Source of the DNA: Chloroflexota bacterium
GTDB lineage: Bacteria; Chloroflexota; Anaerolineae; Anaerolineales; UBA4823
DNA: 6,817 nt
Assembly: GCA_023395675.1 (NCBI GenBank)
Contig: JAEWYL010000195.1
Coordinates: forward strand, 1 to 6,817
Reading direction: 5' to 3'
Shown here: positions 4,970 to 6,817 of the stretch, one piece after another
Position numbering within the stretch: position 1 is the first letter of the stretch
Layout: each line of letters begins with the position of its first letter
Program-made: the position numbers and the translations under genes
The notes under the pieces: model-generated
Database searches by the model: none
Told to the model about the DNA's origin: nothing
The model's input: only the letters and a program-made list of their open reading frames with translations

Positions 4970-6586
4970 TCAATCCAGCGTATCGAACTGCAGCCCGGGG
5001 AGCTGCTCGGCCGAGTAGCGCAGGTAAAACGGCTCGCTGAAGAGGGCCACGTAGCGCTGCTCTGAATCCCGGGCCAGGATCACGTTGCTCTTGCTGGGGA
5101 GGCGCTCGATCAGCTCCTCAGGCCCGGTGACCCAGCGCGCCAGCTCCAGGGCCAGCGGTTCGATCATGGTGGGCACCGAGTACTCGTTCTCCAGGCGCGC
5201 CTGGACCACGTCGAACTGCAGCCTCCCCACCGCGGCCAGGATGGGCTCGCGCTTAAAGGCGTTCACATTGTGCAGCACCTGCACCGCGCCCTCGCTTTCC
5301 AACTGCCGCAAACCTTTCTGGAACTGCTTCTGTTTGCTCAAATCGGTGTTCCGCAGCAGGGCAAAATGCTCCGGCTGGAAGCGGGGAATGGAATTGAATT
5401 TCACCCTCCTGCCCGCGCAAAGCGTATCCCCGATGGCAAAATCGCCGTTGTTCGGGAGCCCCACCACATCGCCGGGGTAGGCCTCGTCAATAATCTCGCG
5501 TTCATTAGCGAACAGCTTGTACGGGCGCTGCAGGCGGAGGGTGTCTCCGGAGCGGGTGTGGGTCACGCTCATGCCGCGCTCGAACCGCCCGGAGCAGACG
5601 CGCAGAAAGGCCACGCTGTCACGGTGTTTCGGGTTCATATTGGCCTGGATTTTAAAGACAAAGCCCGAAAATTCGGGGTTATCCGGGGGGACAGGGCCCG
5701 CGTCGCTGGCATAGGGCTGCGGGGGCGGGGCGATGGCGGTGAAAGCTTCCAAAAACAGGCCCACCCCGAAATTGGTGAGCGCGCTGCCGAAAAACACGGG
5801 CGTCTGTTCCTCATCCAGCACCCGCCGGTGGTCGAAGACCATCCCCAACCCGTCCAGCAGGGCGATCTGCTCTTCCAGCTGTCTGAAGCGAGCCTCGTCC
5901 AGCAGGCCCCTGGCGCGCAGGTCGCCCAGCCCGACGAATTCCTCCGGGGCGATGCGCTCGTTGCGCTCGATGCGCTGGAACAGATACACTCCCTCCGAGC
6001 GGCGGTCGTACACGCCCTTGAAATGTGGCCCGTCGCCCAGGGGCCAGTTCATGGGTACCGGCTCCATCCCCAACAGCTCCTGGATTTCGTCCAGCAGCTC
6101 CAGCGGGTCCCGGGCCGGGCGGTCCATCTTGTTGATAAACGTGAAAATGGGGATGCCCCGCCTGCGGCAGACCTCGAACAGCTTGCGGGTCTGCGGCTCG
6201 ATGCCCTTGGCTGCGTCCAGCACCATCACGGCGCTGTCCACCGCCGACAGGGTGCGGTAGGTGTCCTCCGAAAAGTCCTGGTGCCCGGGGGTATCCAGCA
6301 GATTGATCACGAAATCCCGGTAGGGGAACTGTAAAACGGTGGATGAGATGGAGATGCCGCGTTTGCGTTCCATCTCCATCCAGTCCGAGGTGGTGGAGCG
6401 CTGGTTGCGCCGGGCGCGCACGTTCCCTGCCAGCTCAATGGCATTGCCGTACAGCAGCAGCTTTTCGGTGAGGGTGGTTTTACCCGCATCCGGGTGCGAA
6501 ATAATGGCAAACGTGCGCCGGGAGGCGATTTCCGGCTCCCACCCGGCCTGGAGCTTGAGTTGGTTCAACGAAGCAGTTGCATTCAT
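4970..6586 (-). CDS. prfC: Peptide chain release factor 3 (RF3), translational GTPase
   Basis: RF3 is a GTPase that removes RF1/RF2 from the ribosome after peptide release. The 538-residue length agrees with E. coli RF3 (529). All GTPase motifs are intact: P-loop SHPDAGKT (30-37), switch I RGIS (76-79), DTPGH (98-102), NKMD (152-155) and SAL (268-270). The insert TTSDWMEMERKRGISISS (65-82) and the block PVPMNWPLGDG (177-187) are RF3-type and separate it from EF-G and TetM-like proteins. The C-terminal domains follow (FSGFVFKIQANMNPKHRDSV near 306-325; VGRLQFDVVQARLENEY, 453-469). The ATG at 6586 puts the usual short N-terminus before the GTPase domain, though its ribosome site is weak. An in-frame ATG at 6646 would add 20 residues and has no better site. 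It is followed by DUF6157 on the same strand. Confidence 0.97.
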   Translation of the reverse strand: MNATASLNQLKLQAGWEPEIASRRTFAIISHPDAGKTTLTEKLLLYGNAIELAGNVRARRNQRSTTSDWMEMERKRGISISSTVLQFPYRDFVINLLDTPGHQDFSEDTYRTLSAVDSAVMVLDAAKGIEPQTRKLFEVCRRRGIPIFTFINKMDRPARDPLELLDEIQELLGMEPVPMNWPLGDGPHFKGVYDRRSEGVYLFQRIERNERIAPEEFVGLGDLRARGLLDEARFRQLEEQIALLDGLGMVFDHRRVLDEEQTPVFFGSALTNFGVGLFLEAFTAIAPPPQPYASDAGPVPPDNPEFSGFVFKIQANMNPKHRDSVAFLRVCSGRFERGMSVTHTRSGDTLRLQRPYKLFANEREIIDEAYPGDVVGLPNNGDFAIGDTLCAGRRVKFNSIPRFQPEHFALLRNTDLSKQKQFQKGLRQLESEGAVQVLHNVNAFKREPILAAVGRLQFDVVQARLENEYSVPTMIEPLALELARWVTGPEELIERLPSKSNVILARDSEQRYVALFSEPFYLRYSAEQLPGLQFDTLD

Positions 6587-6717
6587 CGGCGGCTTTCGAC
6601 CTGTTCCTGCGATACCTTTACAATATGATCTGCCCGCTCCCGGCATGAACCCGGCGGGCAGGACCTGCGTTTCGATTGCAGCGTGCCTGTGGAACTTTTC
6701 CTGGGAAGCCCCCTGGA

Positions 6718-6736
6718 CTGCAGGGCGGGCCTGCAG
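6718..6736. repeat. 7-bp perfect hairpin in the prfC leader
   Basis: CTGCAGG (6718-6724) and CCTGCAG (6730-6736) flank a GCGGG loop; CTGG (6713-6716) and CCAG (6741-6744) can extend it with a bulge. It lies about 130 nt before the prfC start, within the probable leader transcript. A smaller GCAGG-A-CCTGC palindrome lies near 6657-6667. No T-run follows, so it is not an obvious terminator. Confidence 0.35.
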
Positions 6737-6772
6737 GGAGCCAGCTCACCGGCGCTGATTCAACAAGGCCGT

Positions 6773-6787
6773 ATTTTACTATGTAAA
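6773..6787 (-). promoter_or_regulatory. Possible prfC promoter/operator region
   Basis: On the minus strand TAAAAT (6773-6778) resembles a -10 box at five of six bases. TTTAC (6775-6779) and GTAAA (6783-6787) form an inverted repeat with a TAT centre over the same bases, which could be a binding site. No good -35 at standard spacing is seen. It implies a prfC leader of about 180 nt. The remaining sequence from 6587 to 6817 shows no gene. Confidence 0.25.
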
Positions 6788-6817
6788 TCGGAGTATGGGA
6801 TAAGGGCTTTGTTTAGT

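Noticed and set aside
5270..6334. A 354-codon open frame on the plus strand opposite prfC
   Set aside because: prfC is unmistakable on the other strand; the antisense frame stays open because of strong GC codon bias and its translation shows no domain.

Overview
This is a high-GC bacterial window, dense with genes and mostly read from the minus strand. The gene style (an SH3b protein, a permease fused to an M1-peptidase-like domain, NIPSNAP, DUF6157, class-II-type RF3) would fit a Chloroflexota bacterium of the Anaerolineae type. That placement is an inference from protein character, not from a marker gene or a search.

Left part (1-3435), all minus strand. In transcription order there is a large membrane protein (3435-1174): seven probable membrane helices, then an extracytoplasmic region resembling an M1 aminopeptidase whose zinc-binding HExxH appears degraded. 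Next comes a small soluble SH3b protein (1093-743) behind its own TATAAT box and a strong Shine-Dalgarno. Last is the start of a CPBP (CAAX-type) intramembrane protease (546 to beyond position 1), with an unusual N-terminal anchor and linker. The 196-nt gap before the CPBP gene holds a perfect 14-bp hairpin, an AT palindrome and a short motif found again at 4056.

Middle part (3436-4098) has no large gene. A 50-codon minus-strand ORF (3886-3734) has a Shine-Dalgarno and a TATAAT box and may be a microprotein or the truncated head of a lost gene. The 298 nt after it look non-coding. The 212 nt between this ORF and the plus-strand NIPSNAP gene form a divergent control region with GC hairpins and a small tandem repeat.

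Right part (4099-6817). A plus-strand NIPSNAP-family gene (4099-4449) converges on a minus-strand pair: peptide chain release factor 3 (prfC, 6586-4970), followed 64 nt later by a DUF6157 gene (4905-4477). The prfC leader (6587-6817) carries a 7-bp hairpin and a TTTAC/GTAAA inverted repeat. Apart from translation termination by RF3, the genes share no obvious pathway; the left part is mainly envelope functions. I see no mobile element, CRISPR array, tRNA or rRNA. The most unusual item is the permease with the apparently dead peptidase domain.
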